Assembly: GCA_021651055.1 (NCBI GenBank)
Contig: JAJHOH010000001.1
Span: forward strand, 1,302,001-1,366,000
DNA: 64,000 bases
Source: Candidatus Manganitrophus morganii
GTDB taxonomy: Bacteria > Nitrospirota > Nitrospiria > SBBL01 > Manganitrophaceae
Direction of reading: 5' to 3'
The position numbers and the translations under genes are program-made. The notes beneath the pieces are model-generated. The model was not told the DNA's origin and ran no database searches. It saw only the letters and a program-made list of their open reading frames with translations. Shown here one piece after another: positions 17,625-25,738 of the stretch. Each line of letters starts with the position of its first letter. The stretch's first letter is position 1.

Positions 17625-18200
17625 ATGGCCCCTGATATCCTCCTCGTCCACAAAGATGAAGCGCTTCTTGCGCTCTTTCAAAAAGAGGTGAGTAAAAACA
17701 CAACGGTGACCTCTTCCGCCTCGCTGAAATCCCATGCCCGGAACGGCCACCCTCTGATTATCATCGATTCAGAAGGAGATTGGGACCGAGAGATCAAAGC
17801 GCTCGAGAAGTTAAGAGGAGAGGGGCAGGAGTTTTATGCCATTATCGCTTCCACCCCGTTGTTGAAGAAGACAACGCGGCAGATCCGGGAGACGGCGCTC
17901 AGCCTTCATTCCAAAACGCCCCCCCATCGGGATGGCTTCGAGAAGACGAATGGGCACGAGCCCAACCTGGCCGAGCTCGTGGAGAAGAAACTGGCCGACT
18001 TCGTCGGAAAAATCAAAAAGTGCGAGGTCAAGAACCTCTATAGCCTGCTGATACAAGAGTTTGAAAAGCCCCTGATCGCGTTGGCCCTTAAAGAGACCAA
18101 CGGAAACCAGATCCAGGCGGCCCTCCTTCTCGGGATGAACCGGAATACCCTTCGAAAAAAAATCAAGGAACTCAAAATCACAGTCACAAAGAAGAAATAA
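17625..18200 (+). CDS. Fis-type DNA-binding regulator with degenerate receiver-like N-terminus
   Basis: 191 aa; ATG follows GGAGCATCCC. The C-terminus (about 150-187) is a Fis/NtrC-type helix-turn-helix: LIALALKETNGNQIQAALLL then GMNRNTLRKKIKEL. The N-terminal ~100 residues resemble a response-regulator receiver (ILLVHKDEALLALFQKE, PLIIIDSEGDWDREI). The usual acidic pair and phospho-aspartate are not convincingly present, so phosphorylation is doubtful. There is no AAA+ domain, so it cannot activate sigma-54 by itself. It follows clpB by 77 bases on the same strand and may share its transcript. The target genes are unknown. Confidence 0.75.
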   Translation: MAPDILLVHKDEALLALFQKEVSKNTTVTSSASLKSHARNGHPLIIIDSEGDWDREIKALEKLRGEGQEFYAIIASTPLLKKTTRQIRETALSLHSKTPPHRDGFEKTNGHEPNLAELVEKKLADFVGKIKKCEVKNLYSLLIQEFEKPLIALALKETNGNQIQAALLLGMNRNTLRKKIKELKITVTKKK

Positions 18201-18267
18201 GGGGGAGAGACCCGCACGGCTTCGGCCCTTTCACGCCGGCCGCAATCTCCGAACTCCTCCTTTTGAC

Positions 18268-18296
18268 TTGACAATCTGACCTCATTTCTATAGGAT
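18268..18296 (+). promoter_or_regulatory. Promoter of tRNA-Val
   Basis: TTGACA, 17-base spacer, TAGGAT. The predicted transcription start is about 19 bases before the tRNA. The -10 box is identical to that of the initiator tRNA promoter at 31.9 kb. Confidence 0.6.
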
Positions 18297-18321
18297 TAGG
18301 GAAAATTTCATCGTCTCAGAT

Positions 18322-18396
18322 AGGCGCGTAGCTCAGGGGGAGAGCGCTTGCTTGACACGCAAGAGGTCGGCGGTTCAAAACCGCCCGTGCCTACCA
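18322..18396 (+). tRNA. tRNA-Val (anticodon GAC)
   Basis: All four stems fold: acceptor AGGCGCG with CGTGCCT, a D arm from GCTC, anticodon stem CTTGC/GCAAG around loop TTGACAC (anticodon GAC), and a T arm GGCGG-TTCAAAA-CCGCC. CCA is encoded. It lies alone between a promoter and a strong terminator, upstream of thrS. A spurious antisense reading frame (GGFEPPTSCVSSKRSPPELR) crosses it. Confidence 0.96.
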
Positions 18397-18447
18397 CTTT
18401 CTGGCCTTTCGATTCTACCGCCTCCATTCGAAAGACCGACTCCTTTG

Positions 18448-18493
18448 CAAATAAAAGGCATCTTTCAATGCGGATGCCTTTTATTTGTTTTTT
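18448..18493 (+). terminator. Terminator after tRNA-Val
   Basis: A perfect 15-bp stem (CAAATAAAAGGCATC / GATGCCTTTTATTTG) with a 10-base loop is followed by six T residues. It ends 20 bases before the thrS ATG, so thrS transcription must start inside or just after the hairpin, or read through it. Confidence 0.9.
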
Positions 18494-18513
18494 ACTTTTA
18501 GAGATGTGTTTAG

Positions 18514-20421
18514 ATGGCTGAAGCAACACTTCGTTTAGAAAACCAAACTGAGAAAAAGGTCCCTCTCGGAACCACCTTTTTTGATCTGGTCAAATCGCTC
18601 GGAAAACTCAAAGAGGTCATTGCCGTCCGTGTGAACGGTCAGCCGCGGGATCTCTCTGCAACGGTTGAGAGCGATGGGGAAATCGACTTCCTGACCTTCG
18701 ATTCGCCGGAGGGGAAAGAGGTCTACCGCCATAGTTCCGCTCATCTGATGGCGCAGGCGGTAAAAGAACTCTTCCCGACAGCCAAGATGACGATCGGCCC
18801 CCCCATTGAAGACGGCTTTTATTACGATTTTGATTTCGAGCGCCCCTTCACCCCGGAAGACCTTGAGAAAATCGAAGCGAAGATGGTGGAGATCACGAAA
18901 CGCGATCTCCGGATTTTTCGAATGGAGCTCTCGAAAGAAGAGGCGGTCCGGCTCTTTGAGGAGCGGGGCGAGTCATACAAGGTAGAGCTGATCGAGGAGA
19001 TCGAGCCCCCGATCTCAGCTTATCGCCAGGGAGACTTCATCGATCTTTGCATGGGTCCGCATGTCCCCTCCACCGGAAAGGTAAAGGCATTTAAGCTGAT
19101 CTCCAGCGCCGGGGCCTACTGGCGCGGCAGCGAAAAGAACAAAATGCTCCAGCGGATCTACGGGACGTCGTTTGCGAAAAAAGAAGAGCTCGACGCCCAT
19201 CTGAAGAAGCTGGAAGAAATCAAAAAACGGGACCATCGGAAGCTCGGCAAAGAGCTCGACCTCTTCTCCATCTCCGACGAGATCGGCCCTGGATTGGTTC
19301 TTTGGCACCCAAAGGGGGCGATGATCCGAAAGACACTGGAAGATTTCTGGCGCGAGGCCCACGTCAAGTCGGGTTATGAGTTGGTCTATTCGCCCCATAT
19401 CGCCCGGCTCGATCTCTGGAAGCAGAGCGGCCATCTCCAGTTTTACAAAGAGAATATGTACGCGCCGATGGACATCGACGGGATGCCCTTCGAGCTCAAG
19501 CCGATGAACTGTCCGTTTCACATCATGATCTACAAGTCGCACCTTCGAAGCTACCGGGACCTTCCTTTTCGCTGGGCCGAGTTGGGAACAGTCTACCGGT
19601 ACGAGCGCTCCGGGGTTTTGCACGGTCTTCTGCGGGTGCGCGGTTTTACGCAAGATGACGCCCATCTCTTCTGCCGTCCCGACCAAATCGAATCGGAGAT
19701 CTTAAAAGTCCTCGACTTCACCACATTCGTCTTGAAGACCTTCGGGTTTGAGAGCTATGATGTCTATCTCTCGACCCGTCCCGAGAAATACGTCGGAAGC
19801 CTTGAGCGGTGGGAGCAAGCGACCGCGGCGCTGGAGAGTGCGTTGAAGCAGAAGGGCCTGGCCTATCAGATCGACCCCGGAGAGGGGGTTTTCTATGGTC
19901 CCAAGATCGATATGAAGATCAAAGATGTCCTGGGGCGGTCATGGCAATGCACGACCATCCAGGTTGATTTTAACCTCCCCGAACGATTCGGCATCACCTA
20001 TCGCGGGGAAGATGGAAAAGAACATCAGCCGATCATGATCCACCGGGCCCTGATGGGATCGATTGAGCGCTTCTTCGGTATCCTCATCGAACATTATGCA
20101 GGGGCCTTCCCGACCTGGCTCTCGCCGGTTCAGGCGAAGATCCTTCCGATTACCGAGCGGCAGAGGGACTATGCGGGGCAGATCCAGCAACGGCTCGGTG
20201 AAGCGGGCATCCGATGCGAGGTCGATGATCGGAACGAGAAAATCGGACTGAAGATCCGTGAAGCGCAACTGATGAAGGTCCCCTACATGCTGGTGGTCGG
20301 CGATCGGGAGGCGGCCGATCAGACCCTCGCCGTCCGAAATCGCGCCGGAGAGAGCACGACCATGACGTTGGAAACTTTTCAGAAAAAAATTTCGGAAGAG
20401 ATCACAACTCGAACCACGTAG
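18514..20421 (+). CDS. thrS: Threonyl-tRNA synthetase
   Basis: 635 aa. The N-terminal TGS domain (about 1-62) is followed by the editing domain with zinc-type motifs (HSSAHLMAQAVKELF and CMGPHVPSTG). The class II catalytic core follows, with motif 2 YRYERSGVLHGLLRVRGFTQDDAHLFC, shown here only by its start YRYERSG and end DDAHLF, and motif 3 HRALMGSIERFFGILIEH. The C-terminal anticodon-binding domain is last (about 535-635). It charges tRNA-Thr in the cytoplasm. It leads the conserved thrS-infC-rpmI-rplT string. The TAG stop is supplied by the left foot of a perfect 28-bp palindrome. Confidence 0.97.
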   Translation: MAEATLRLENQTEKKVPLGTTFFDLVKSLGKLKEVIAVRVNGQPRDLSATVESDGEIDFLTFDSPEGKEVYRHSSAHLMAQAVKELFPTAKMTIGPPIEDGFYYDFDFERPFTPEDLEKIEAKMVEITKRDLRIFRMELSKEEAVRLFEERGESYKVELIEEIEPPISAYRQGDFIDLCMGPHVPSTGKVKAFKLISSAGAYWRGSEKNKMLQRIYGTSFAKKEELDAHLKKLEEIKKRDHRKLGKELDLFSISDEIGPGLVLWHPKGAMIRKTLEDFWREAHVKSGYELVYSPHIARLDLWKQSGHLQFYKENMYAPMDIDGMPFELKPMNCPFHIMIYKSHLRSYRDLPFRWAELGTVYRYERSGVLHGLLRVRGFTQDDAHLFCRPDQIESEILKVLDFTTFVLKTFGFESYDVYLSTRPEKYVGSLERWEQATAALESALKQKGLAYQIDPGEGVFYGPKIDMKIKDVLGRSWQCTTIQVDFNLPERFGITYRGEDGKEHQPIMIHRALMGSIERFFGILIEHYAGAFPTWLSPVQAKILPITERQRDYAGQIQQRLGEAGIRCEVDDRNEKIGLKIREAQLMKVPYMLVVGDREAADQTLAVRNRAGESTTMTLETFQKKISEEITTRTT

Positions 20422-20445
20422 GGGCGTATTGCAATACGCCCCTAC
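20418..20445. repeat. REP-like perfect palindrome with GTAG/CTAC feet (28 bp)
   Basis: GTAGGGGCGTATTG and its exact inverse make an uninterrupted 28-bp palindrome. Its GTAG overlaps the thrS stop codon. There is no U-tract on either side, so it is not a standard terminator. Confidence 0.85.
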
Positions 20446-20477
20446 GGCGACCAAACGAATAAATAACGGAGGCTTCT

Positions 20478-21002
20478 ATCGTCGCGAAATTAAGGATTAA
20501 TTTAGAAATCCGGGCAAGGGAAGTTCGGGTCATCGGCCCCGAAGGGGAGCAGTTGGGAATCATGTCGTCGCGCGACGCCACCAAGAAGGCGGAGGAGTAC
20601 GGACTCGATCTGGTCGAAGTCGCTCCGACCTCCGCGCCCCCCGTCTGCAGAATCATGGACTTCGGCAAGTACAAGTATGAGCAGAGTAAAAAAGACCATG
20701 CCGCGAAACTGAACCAAAAGGGAACCCACGTCAAAGAGGTGAAATTCAGACTCTTCACGGGGGAGCATGATCTCGACTTCAAAATAAAACATGCCAGAGA
20801 CTTCCTCTCCTCGGGCAACAAGGTGAAGACCACACTGATGTTTCGGGGAAGGGAAATGGCTTATCAGCAAAAGGGACGGGAGATCATGGCCCAGATCCTA
20901 CAGCAACTCCAGGATGTGGGGGCGCCTGAAAATCCCCCGAGGATGGAGGGGAACAGCATGGTCATGCTCTTGATCCCCAAATTAACAAAGGAGAGTAAAT
21001 GA
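20478..21002 (+). CDS. infC: Translation initiation factor IF-3 (AUC start)
   Basis: 174 aa when started at ATC 20478, five bases after GGAGG. The N-terminus then reads [20 protein letters not shown], the expected IF-3 start, continuing into [37 protein letters not shown] and the C-terminal domain [20 protein letters not shown]. infC is classically started by AUU, AUC or AUA, so IF-3 can repress its own translation; the ATC here fits that. Starting at the later TTG 20553 would remove the conserved N-terminal strand. The stop overlaps rpmI (ATGA). Confidence 0.95.
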   Translation: MVAKLRINLEIRAREVRVIGPEGEQLGIMSSRDATKKAEEYGLDLVEVAPTSAPPVCRIMDFGKYKYEQSKKDHAAKLNQKGTHVKEVKFRLFTGEHDLDFKIKHARDFLSSGNKVKTTLMFRGREMAYQQKGREIMAQILQQLQDVGAPENPPRMEGNSMVMLLIPKLTKESK

Positions 21003-21202
21003 GAACCAAATTAAAGACACATCGGGGCGCAGCCAAACGTTTTAAGATCACCGGGACCGGAAAAATTATGCGGAAGCAGGCGGGAAAGCGACACCTGCTT
21101 ACCCATAAAGAGGCCAAACGGAAGCGGGGTCTGGGAGGAGATGTTCCCGTCCACCCCGGAGAGGTCTCCGCGATCGCGCGACTGCTCCCGTACGGAAATT
21201 AA
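20999..21202 (+). CDS. rpmI: 50S ribosomal protein bL35
   Basis: 67 aa, highly basic, with the family signature [34 protein letters not shown] and a C-terminal RLLPYGN. The ATG overlaps the infC stop by four bases, giving translational coupling. A 56-bp double hairpin separates it from rplT. Confidence 0.97.
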   Translation: MRTKLKTHRGAAKRFKITGTGKIMRKQAGKRHLLTHKEAKRKRGLGGDVPVHPGEVSAIARLLPYGN

Positions 21203-21231
21203 TACAAACACAGATTGGTGATGTGGTTTGT

Positions 21232-21287
21232 GTAGGGGCGTGATTTATCACGCCCGTTCCAGAGGGCGCCATAAATGGCGCCCCTAC
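21232..21287. repeat. REP-like double hairpin (BIME-type) between rpmI and rplT
   Basis: The 56-bp unit has outer ends GTAGGGGCG and CGCCCCTAC. Inside are two hairpins: GGCGTGA-TTTA-TCACGCC and GGGCGCCAT-AA-ATGGCGCCC. It is the same family as the palindrome at 20418. Confidence 0.85.
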
Positions 21288-21318
21288 AATTGGATTTCAG
21301 AACAGAAGGAGTTATAAA

Positions 21319-21678
21319 ATGCCCAGAGCAAAAGGGGGTCCCAAAACCCGACAACGCCGGAACGATCGCCTCAAGATGGCGAAAGGTTATTACGGCGGCA
21401 AAAGCCGGCTTTACCGAAGCGCCACAGAAGCCGTCGACAAGTCGCTTGTTTATGCTTACCGAGACCGGCGAGCGAAAAAACGTGATTTCAGAGCCCTTTG
21501 GATTGCACGCATCAACGCCGCCGTGCGGGGCGAGGGGATGACCTACAGCCGCTTTATGGAGGGCTTGCGGAAAGCAGGGATCTTGCTGAATCGAAAGATC
21601 CTCGCCGAAATGGCGGTTCACGATGCAACCGGCTTTAGCCGGATCCTCGCAACGGTACAGGCAAAGATCAAAGGATAA
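21319..21678 (+). CDS. rplT: 50S ribosomal protein bL20
   Basis: 119 aa, start ATG after AAGGAGTTATAAA. It shows the bL20 pattern: [76 protein letters not shown] and [12 protein letters not shown]. It binds 23S rRNA early in 50S assembly and in many bacteria represses the infC-rpmI-rplT message. Here a repeat has been inserted between rpmI and rplT. It ends at a terminator overlapping the convergent pheT. Confidence 0.97.
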   Translation: MPRAKGGPKTRQRRNDRLKMAKGYYGGKSRLYRSATEAVDKSLVYAYRDRRAKKRDFRALWIARINAAVRGEGMTYSRFMEGLRKAGILLNRKILAEMAVHDATGFSRILATVQAKIKG

Positions 21679-21708
21679 AGGGGATCTCAGGATAAAGATT
21701 TTGAAGGG

Positions 21709-21750
21709 AAGGGGTGATGGATCGGTCGTTCCATCATCCCTTTTTATTTT
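21709..21750 (+). terminator. Terminator of the infC-rpmI-rplT transcript, overlapping the pheT 3' end
   Basis: A 13-bp stem (AAGGGGTGATGGA with TCCATCATCCCTT, one G-U pair) and an 8-base loop are followed by TTTTTATTTT. The 3' arm and U-tract contain the last codons of pheT read on the other strand. Confidence 0.8.
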
Positions 21751-23452
21751 GGTCGAGAGATTCGATGTCGATCTCAAAGGCCGCCGCCGGCATTCCGATC
21801 TGCCACCGGGTCAGGACCTCCGGATCGATCTCACCGATGATTCCAGCCTCCCGCTCCCCGACGAAAATCGCCCCGGCCCGCCCCTCGATGAAGGTCGGGT
21901 GAGAGATCGCCTCCAATCGATAGCGAAGCGAAAGGTTGTAACAGAAAGCCTCCAGGACGGCGTGCAGTTCGGAGAAGTTGGCGGTCGGATGTGCCATCAA
22001 CGCCGCGAGATGAACGCGGGTCTCCGTCTCTTCTCCCGACGCCGTGAACCGCGCCACCTCGCCGACTTCGAAAATCCGGTGAGGATAAAAGGCCTTGGAG
22101 CTGGCGTTCTCCACCCGCAGCAACGACGGCAGAAGCCAAGGGCGCAAGATGGAAAAACGCTCCGTCATCGGATTTTTGATCTCGATCAGGCGCCCTTCCG
22201 GCCGCTCTTTCCCTACCTGCTCGACCCGCATCCGCTCCACAAACTCCTGGCGGGAACCAAGGACATTCGAGAAGACCTCCTGAAGACCCAAACCAACCAT
22301 CTCCTCCCGAAGGCGGTCGGAGAGCCGCTCCAACGGCGAAAGCGATCCGACGGTGAAGGTCGACGGCATCTCCGGCTCAAAATGCGCAATCCCGCGGCTG
22401 ATCACAAAATCTTCGATCACATCGATCGGGTGCATCATGTCGTCCCGATAGGGCGGGGCGGTTACCCGGAACGGTTTCCCTTCGCCGGAGAGGGTGTAAC
22501 CGTAGCGCGTCAGAAGGGAGGTGATCTCTTCTTTTGTCACCTTCTCCCCGAGCACCTGGTTGAAGTCGTCGAGGCTCACCTCCAAGGGAGCGGAGAAATC
22601 GAGCGGCATCACGATCTCCCTGCCGAACTCGGTCTCCTCCGGGAACTGGACGGTGACCGGCTCGATCGTCGCCCCGCGGTCGGAAAGATTGGCAGCAAAG
22701 ATATTCAGTGCCAGCAACACCATCCTCAAATCATGGCCGGTCACTTCGACAAAAAGCTCGGAATCCCCCACCTGGACCTCTCCGATCTCCCGGCTGTTGA
22801 TAATCGGCGGGAAGGAGAGAATCTGCTCTTTCGCATCGATCAAGATCGGATAACGATCGGCCCCCTTCAATGTGTGGGCATAGGCCACCCCTTTCGGATG
22901 GCGTGTGAGGATTTCGGCAAGGCTCATCGGTTGATCGAACCCAAGCGGCGTGAACCGGGTCTTGGCCGGATCGGCGACTTCGTACCGGACCGGGAAGACG
23001 ATCTTCGGAAGCCGATAGAGGCCGATCGAAACCGTCTGGCGTTTTCGCCCAAAGATCTCCGCCAGCTTCTCCTGAGTTTGGATGAGCTGAACCAGGATCG
23101 GATCGGTCACCCGCATCCCCCGTGCGACACAAGCCGCCAGATAGGGACGGATTGACTTTAATTCCTTTGCCACCGTCACCTTCCGATCCGCTGTCCCCTT
23201 CCGATCGGTAAAAAATGGATGGTTCTTCCGCTTCGATTCCATCAGGAGGACCTGGCGCGCGATTCCCTCCGGGCACCAGAGATCAGGCCGGTTGCTGTCG
23301 TTTAATTCGATCTTGGCGGTATCTTCCTTCGGAAGAAAATCCTTCACCTCCCCCTTCACATACTCCAGGAGCGATTCGAGTTGGGTCTCGCTGATCTTTC
23401 CTTTTCCCAGGAGCGATTCAAAATCGCTGATTTTGATCTCAATCGTCGGCAT
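21734..23452 (-). CDS. pheT: Phenylalanyl-tRNA synthetase beta subunit, archaeal/eukaryal type
   Basis: I start at ATG 23452 (MPTIEIKISDFESLLGKGKI), five bases after the pheS stop; the longer frame from 23878 lies inside pheS. This gives about 572 aa, short against the ~800-aa bacterial beta subunit. It lacks the bacterial N-terminal tRNA-binding (EMAP-like) and C-terminal anticodon-binding (FDX-ACB) domains. The opening KIELNDSNRPDLWCPEGIAR and the B3/B4 editing region resemble archaeal and eukaryotic PheT. With PheS it forms an alpha2-beta2 enzyme charging tRNA-Phe. It is the last gene of the minus-strand def-pheT run. Confidence 0.9.
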   Translation of the reverse strand: MPTIEIKISDFESLLGKGKISETQLESLLEYVKGEVKDFLPKEDTAKIELNDSNRPDLWCPEGIARQVLLMESKRKNHPFFTDRKGTADRKVTVAKELKSIRPYLAACVARGMRVTDPILVQLIQTQEKLAEIFGRKRQTVSIGLYRLPKIVFPVRYEVADPAKTRFTPLGFDQPMSLAEILTRHPKGVAYAHTLKGADRYPILIDAKEQILSFPPIINSREIGEVQVGDSELFVEVTGHDLRMVLLALNIFAANLSDRGATIEPVTVQFPEETEFGREIVMPLDFSAPLEVSLDDFNQVLGEKVTKEEITSLLTRYGYTLSGEGKPFRVTAPPYRDDMMHPIDVIEDFVISRGIAHFEPEMPSTFTVGSLSPLERLSDRLREEMVGLGLQEVFSNVLGSRQEFVERMRVEQVGKERPEGRLIEIKNPMTERFSILRPWLLPSLLRVENASSKAFYPHRIFEVGEVARFTASGEETETRVHLAALMAHPTANFSELHAVLEAFCYNLSLRYRLEAISHPTFIEGRAGAIFVGEREAGIIGEIDPEVLTRWQIGMPAAAFEIDIESLDQNKKG

Positions 23453-23457
23453 CGCGT

Positions 23458-25029
23458 CTAACCCAGTCCTTCCTGTACCGTTCGTTTTTCGCGGATCAAT
23501 CCAAGGTCGGGCGAGAAGAGATCCCGAATATCGGAGATCCCCAGCGCCACCATCGCCATCCGATCCAACCCGAGCCCCCAGGCAATCACCGGAACGTCGA
23601 CCCCCAGCGGGTTCGTTACCTCCGGACGGAAAAGTCCCGCCCCACCCAACTCCATCCAGCCGAGCTTCGGATGCCGGACATGCATTTCGACCGACGGTTC
23701 CGTGAAGGGGAAGTAGGCCGGGAGAAACTTGATCTCCTCCGCCCGCGCCACCTCTTTCGCAAAAAGGGTGAGCAGCCCGAGCAGGGTGCGGAAATGAATC
23801 TCCTGTCCCAGAACGATCCCCTCCACTTGGAAGAAGTCGGGGGCGTGGGTCGCATCGACCTGATCGTACCGGAAACAACGGGCGATGGAGAAGTACTTTC
23901 CAGGAATCTTCGGTTTCCCCCCCAGCGTCCGGGCCGACACCGCCGTTCCCTGGCTCCGGAGGACCAATCGCCGGGTCCGCTGCACATCGAAGGGATAACG
24001 CCAGCCCCGCGAGCCTGTCTCCCCGCCGTTTCGATGAGCGGCAGCCACCCGCGCGACCACCTTCTCCGGAATACGCTTGTCGATCCCTTCAACAAAGTAG
24101 ACGTCGTGGATTTCCCGCGCCGGATGGAACTGCGGCATGTAGAGGGCGTCCATGTCCCAGAACTCGCTCTCCACCAGCGGGCCGCGCATCTCTTCGAACC
24201 CCATCGAGATGAACTTCTGTTTGACCTGATCGAGGAAGCTTCGATAAGGATGCTTCCGGCCGCCGACGATTCGGGGAGGGGGAAGCTGGATATTATATTT
24301 TCTGAATTTTTTCCCCCTCCAACTCCCCTCTTTCAGCATTTCGGGGGTGAGGGTACCGACTTCTTCGGCCCCCCCCACCGATTGGCTCCGCTCATAGAGC
24401 GGGCCAAAACGCTCCGTCGGCGCATAAATCCGGGTGATCCGCTCATTGACCCGGAAAATCCCCTTCGACTTCCCCCGCTTCCGATGATAGGCCGCAATCG
24501 TCGCTTGGTCTTCAGAAGAGAGGGCCGTCATCTCCGATTCTTCGAAGGTCTGAGAGAGTCGCCCAATCACTGCCTGAAGTTGCTCGAACTCTGCAAGCTT
24601 GGAGGGGTCGGCGATCTCCAGCAGTCCGCCGGGCACCACACGGACCGCGCCGGTCTCTTTCAAGGCACCGATCGCCCCGCTCTTCTCATCCGGCTCCATG
24701 TCGGTCCGCTGCTGAAGCTCCCGGATCGGAACCTGGCCCCGCGAGCGGATCTCGTCGGCCATTCGGAGCGCCGGGTTCTTCTGCGCGGCATATGATCGGC
24801 CGACCTCGGTCAACGAAACCAGCTCCTGCCGCTGCTCCTCAATCACCTTGATTACTTCTTTTGAAAGGAGCCATCCGAGCGCCATCGATAGTTGAGAGGG
24901 CTGCAGCAGAGGCTCTCTCCGAAGAATCTCTTCTTCACCCAGGCGCTCCTGCCCCTGAAAAATGGGCAGGACCTTCCGCTCAAGGGGATGGAGACTCTCC
25001 GCCAGCTTTAAAATTTCATTCTCTTCCAC
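23458..25029 (-). CDS. pheS: Phenylalanyl-tRNA synthetase alpha subunit, archaeal/eukaryal type
   Basis: 523 aa, far longer than the ~340-aa bacterial form. An N-terminal winged-helix region (about 1-150, LAESLHPLERKVLPIFQGQE) is followed by the class II core. Key segments are HPAREIHDVYFVEG, TAVSARTL, RCFRYDQVDATHAPDFFQVE, FPFTEPSVEMHVRHPKLGW and GLGLDRMAMVALGISDIRDL. TAVSARTL and the PSVE block follow the archaeal/eukaryal pattern. Bacterial PheS has a coiled coil instead of the winged helices. Gene order pheS-pheT is kept. The pair sits next to rplT, where bacteria usually have their own pheST, but points the other way. Confidence 0.93.
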   Translation of the reverse strand: MEENEILKLAESLHPLERKVLPIFQGQERLGEEEILRREPLLQPSQLSMALGWLLSKEVIKVIEEQRQELVSLTEVGRSYAAQKNPALRMADEIRSRGQVPIRELQQRTDMEPDEKSGAIGALKETGAVRVVPGGLLEIADPSKLAEFEQLQAVIGRLSQTFEESEMTALSSEDQATIAAYHRKRGKSKGIFRVNERITRIYAPTERFGPLYERSQSVGGAEEVGTLTPEMLKEGSWRGKKFRKYNIQLPPPRIVGGRKHPYRSFLDQVKQKFISMGFEEMRGPLVESEFWDMDALYMPQFHPAREIHDVYFVEGIDKRIPEKVVARVAAAHRNGGETGSRGWRYPFDVQRTRRLVLRSQGTAVSARTLGGKPKIPGKYFSIARCFRYDQVDATHAPDFFQVEGIVLGQEIHFRTLLGLLTLFAKEVARAEEIKFLPAYFPFTEPSVEMHVRHPKLGWMELGGAGLFRPEVTNPLGVDVPVIAWGLGLDRMAMVALGISDIRDLFSPDLGLIREKRTVQEGLG

Positions 25030-25039
25030 ACATCACCCT

Positions 25040-25729
25040 TTATGTAATCTCTTCGCGAAATTGACGGATCGTCGCTCGATAGTCCTCGCTCTCAAAAATC
25101 GCAGAACCGGCGACGAAGACATCGACCCCCGCCTCGGCGAGCTGACGCGCGTTGGTCGCCTTGATTCCGCCGTCGACTTCCAGATCAACCGCGAGTCCTC
25201 GCGCATCGATCATTTTCCGAGCGGCCCGAATTTTATCGAGAACCTTCGGGATAAACTTCTGACCTCCGAAGCCGGGATTCACCGACATGAGTAGGAGAAG
25301 ATCGATCTCGTCGATGATCTCTTCGATCGCCGAAATCGGGGTCGCCGGATTCAACGAAACCCCCGCGCGCGCCCCTTGCTGCTTGATCAGCTGAATCGTC
25401 CGGTGAAGATGCGGACAGGCTTCCACATGGACCGTGACCGAAGTGGCTCCTTCTTTGATGAACTCCGGGATCAGGTGATCCGGCTCTACGATCATTAAAT
25501 GGACATCGAGCGGGAGCGCCGTCACCTTTTTTGCCGCCTCGACGATCAACGGCCCGACCGTCAGATTCGGGACGAACCGGCCGTCCATCACATCGATATG
25601 AATCCAGTCGGCCCCCGCCGCATCAACTGCCTTGATCTCTTCCCCCAGCCGCGAGAAGTCGGCCGATAAGATCGACGGCGCGATCTTCCTTCCCTTGTTT
25701 CCAGAACCGGATCGACCGGATGGTGTCAT
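25040..25729 (-). CDS. rpe: Ribulose-phosphate 3-epimerase
   Basis: 229 aa TIM barrel. It keeps IAPSILSADFSRLGEE, the metal-site block WIHIDVMDGRFVPN, LDVHLMI, MSVNPGFGGQKF with its phosphate loop, and the acid-base segment LEVDGGI. It interconverts ribulose-5-phosphate and xylulose-5-phosphate in the pentose phosphate or Calvin cycle. About 14 extra residues (MTPSGRSGSGNKGR) precede the barrel, and a later start is possible. It lies ten bases before pheS and nine after rsmB on the minus strand. Linkage of rsmB and rpe is common in bacteria. Confidence 0.95.
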   Translation of the reverse strand: MTPSGRSGSGNKGRKIAPSILSADFSRLGEEIKAVDAAGADWIHIDVMDGRFVPNLTVGPLIVEAAKKVTALPLDVHLMIVEPDHLIPEFIKEGATSVTVHVEACPHLHRTIQLIKQQGARAGVSLNPATPISAIEEIIDEIDLLLLMSVNPGFGGQKFIPKVLDKIRAARKMIDARGLAVDLEVDGGIKATNARQLAEAGVDVFVAGSAIFESEDYRATIRQFREEIT

Positions 25730-25738
25730 CTTTTTCTC

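Noticed and set aside
18308-18529. Minus-strand frame of 73 codons containing GGFEPPTSCVSSKRSPPELR
   Set aside because: It is the antisense of tRNA-Val. This peptide is a well-known false protein produced from tRNA genes.
20418-20445. The 28-bp palindrome read as a rho-independent terminator of thrS
   Set aside because: No U-tract on either strand, and infC follows immediately. The GTAG/CTAC family explains it better.
23453-23878. Longer N-terminus for PheT
   Set aside because: It lies wholly within pheS in another frame. The family N-terminus MPTIEIK begins at 23452.
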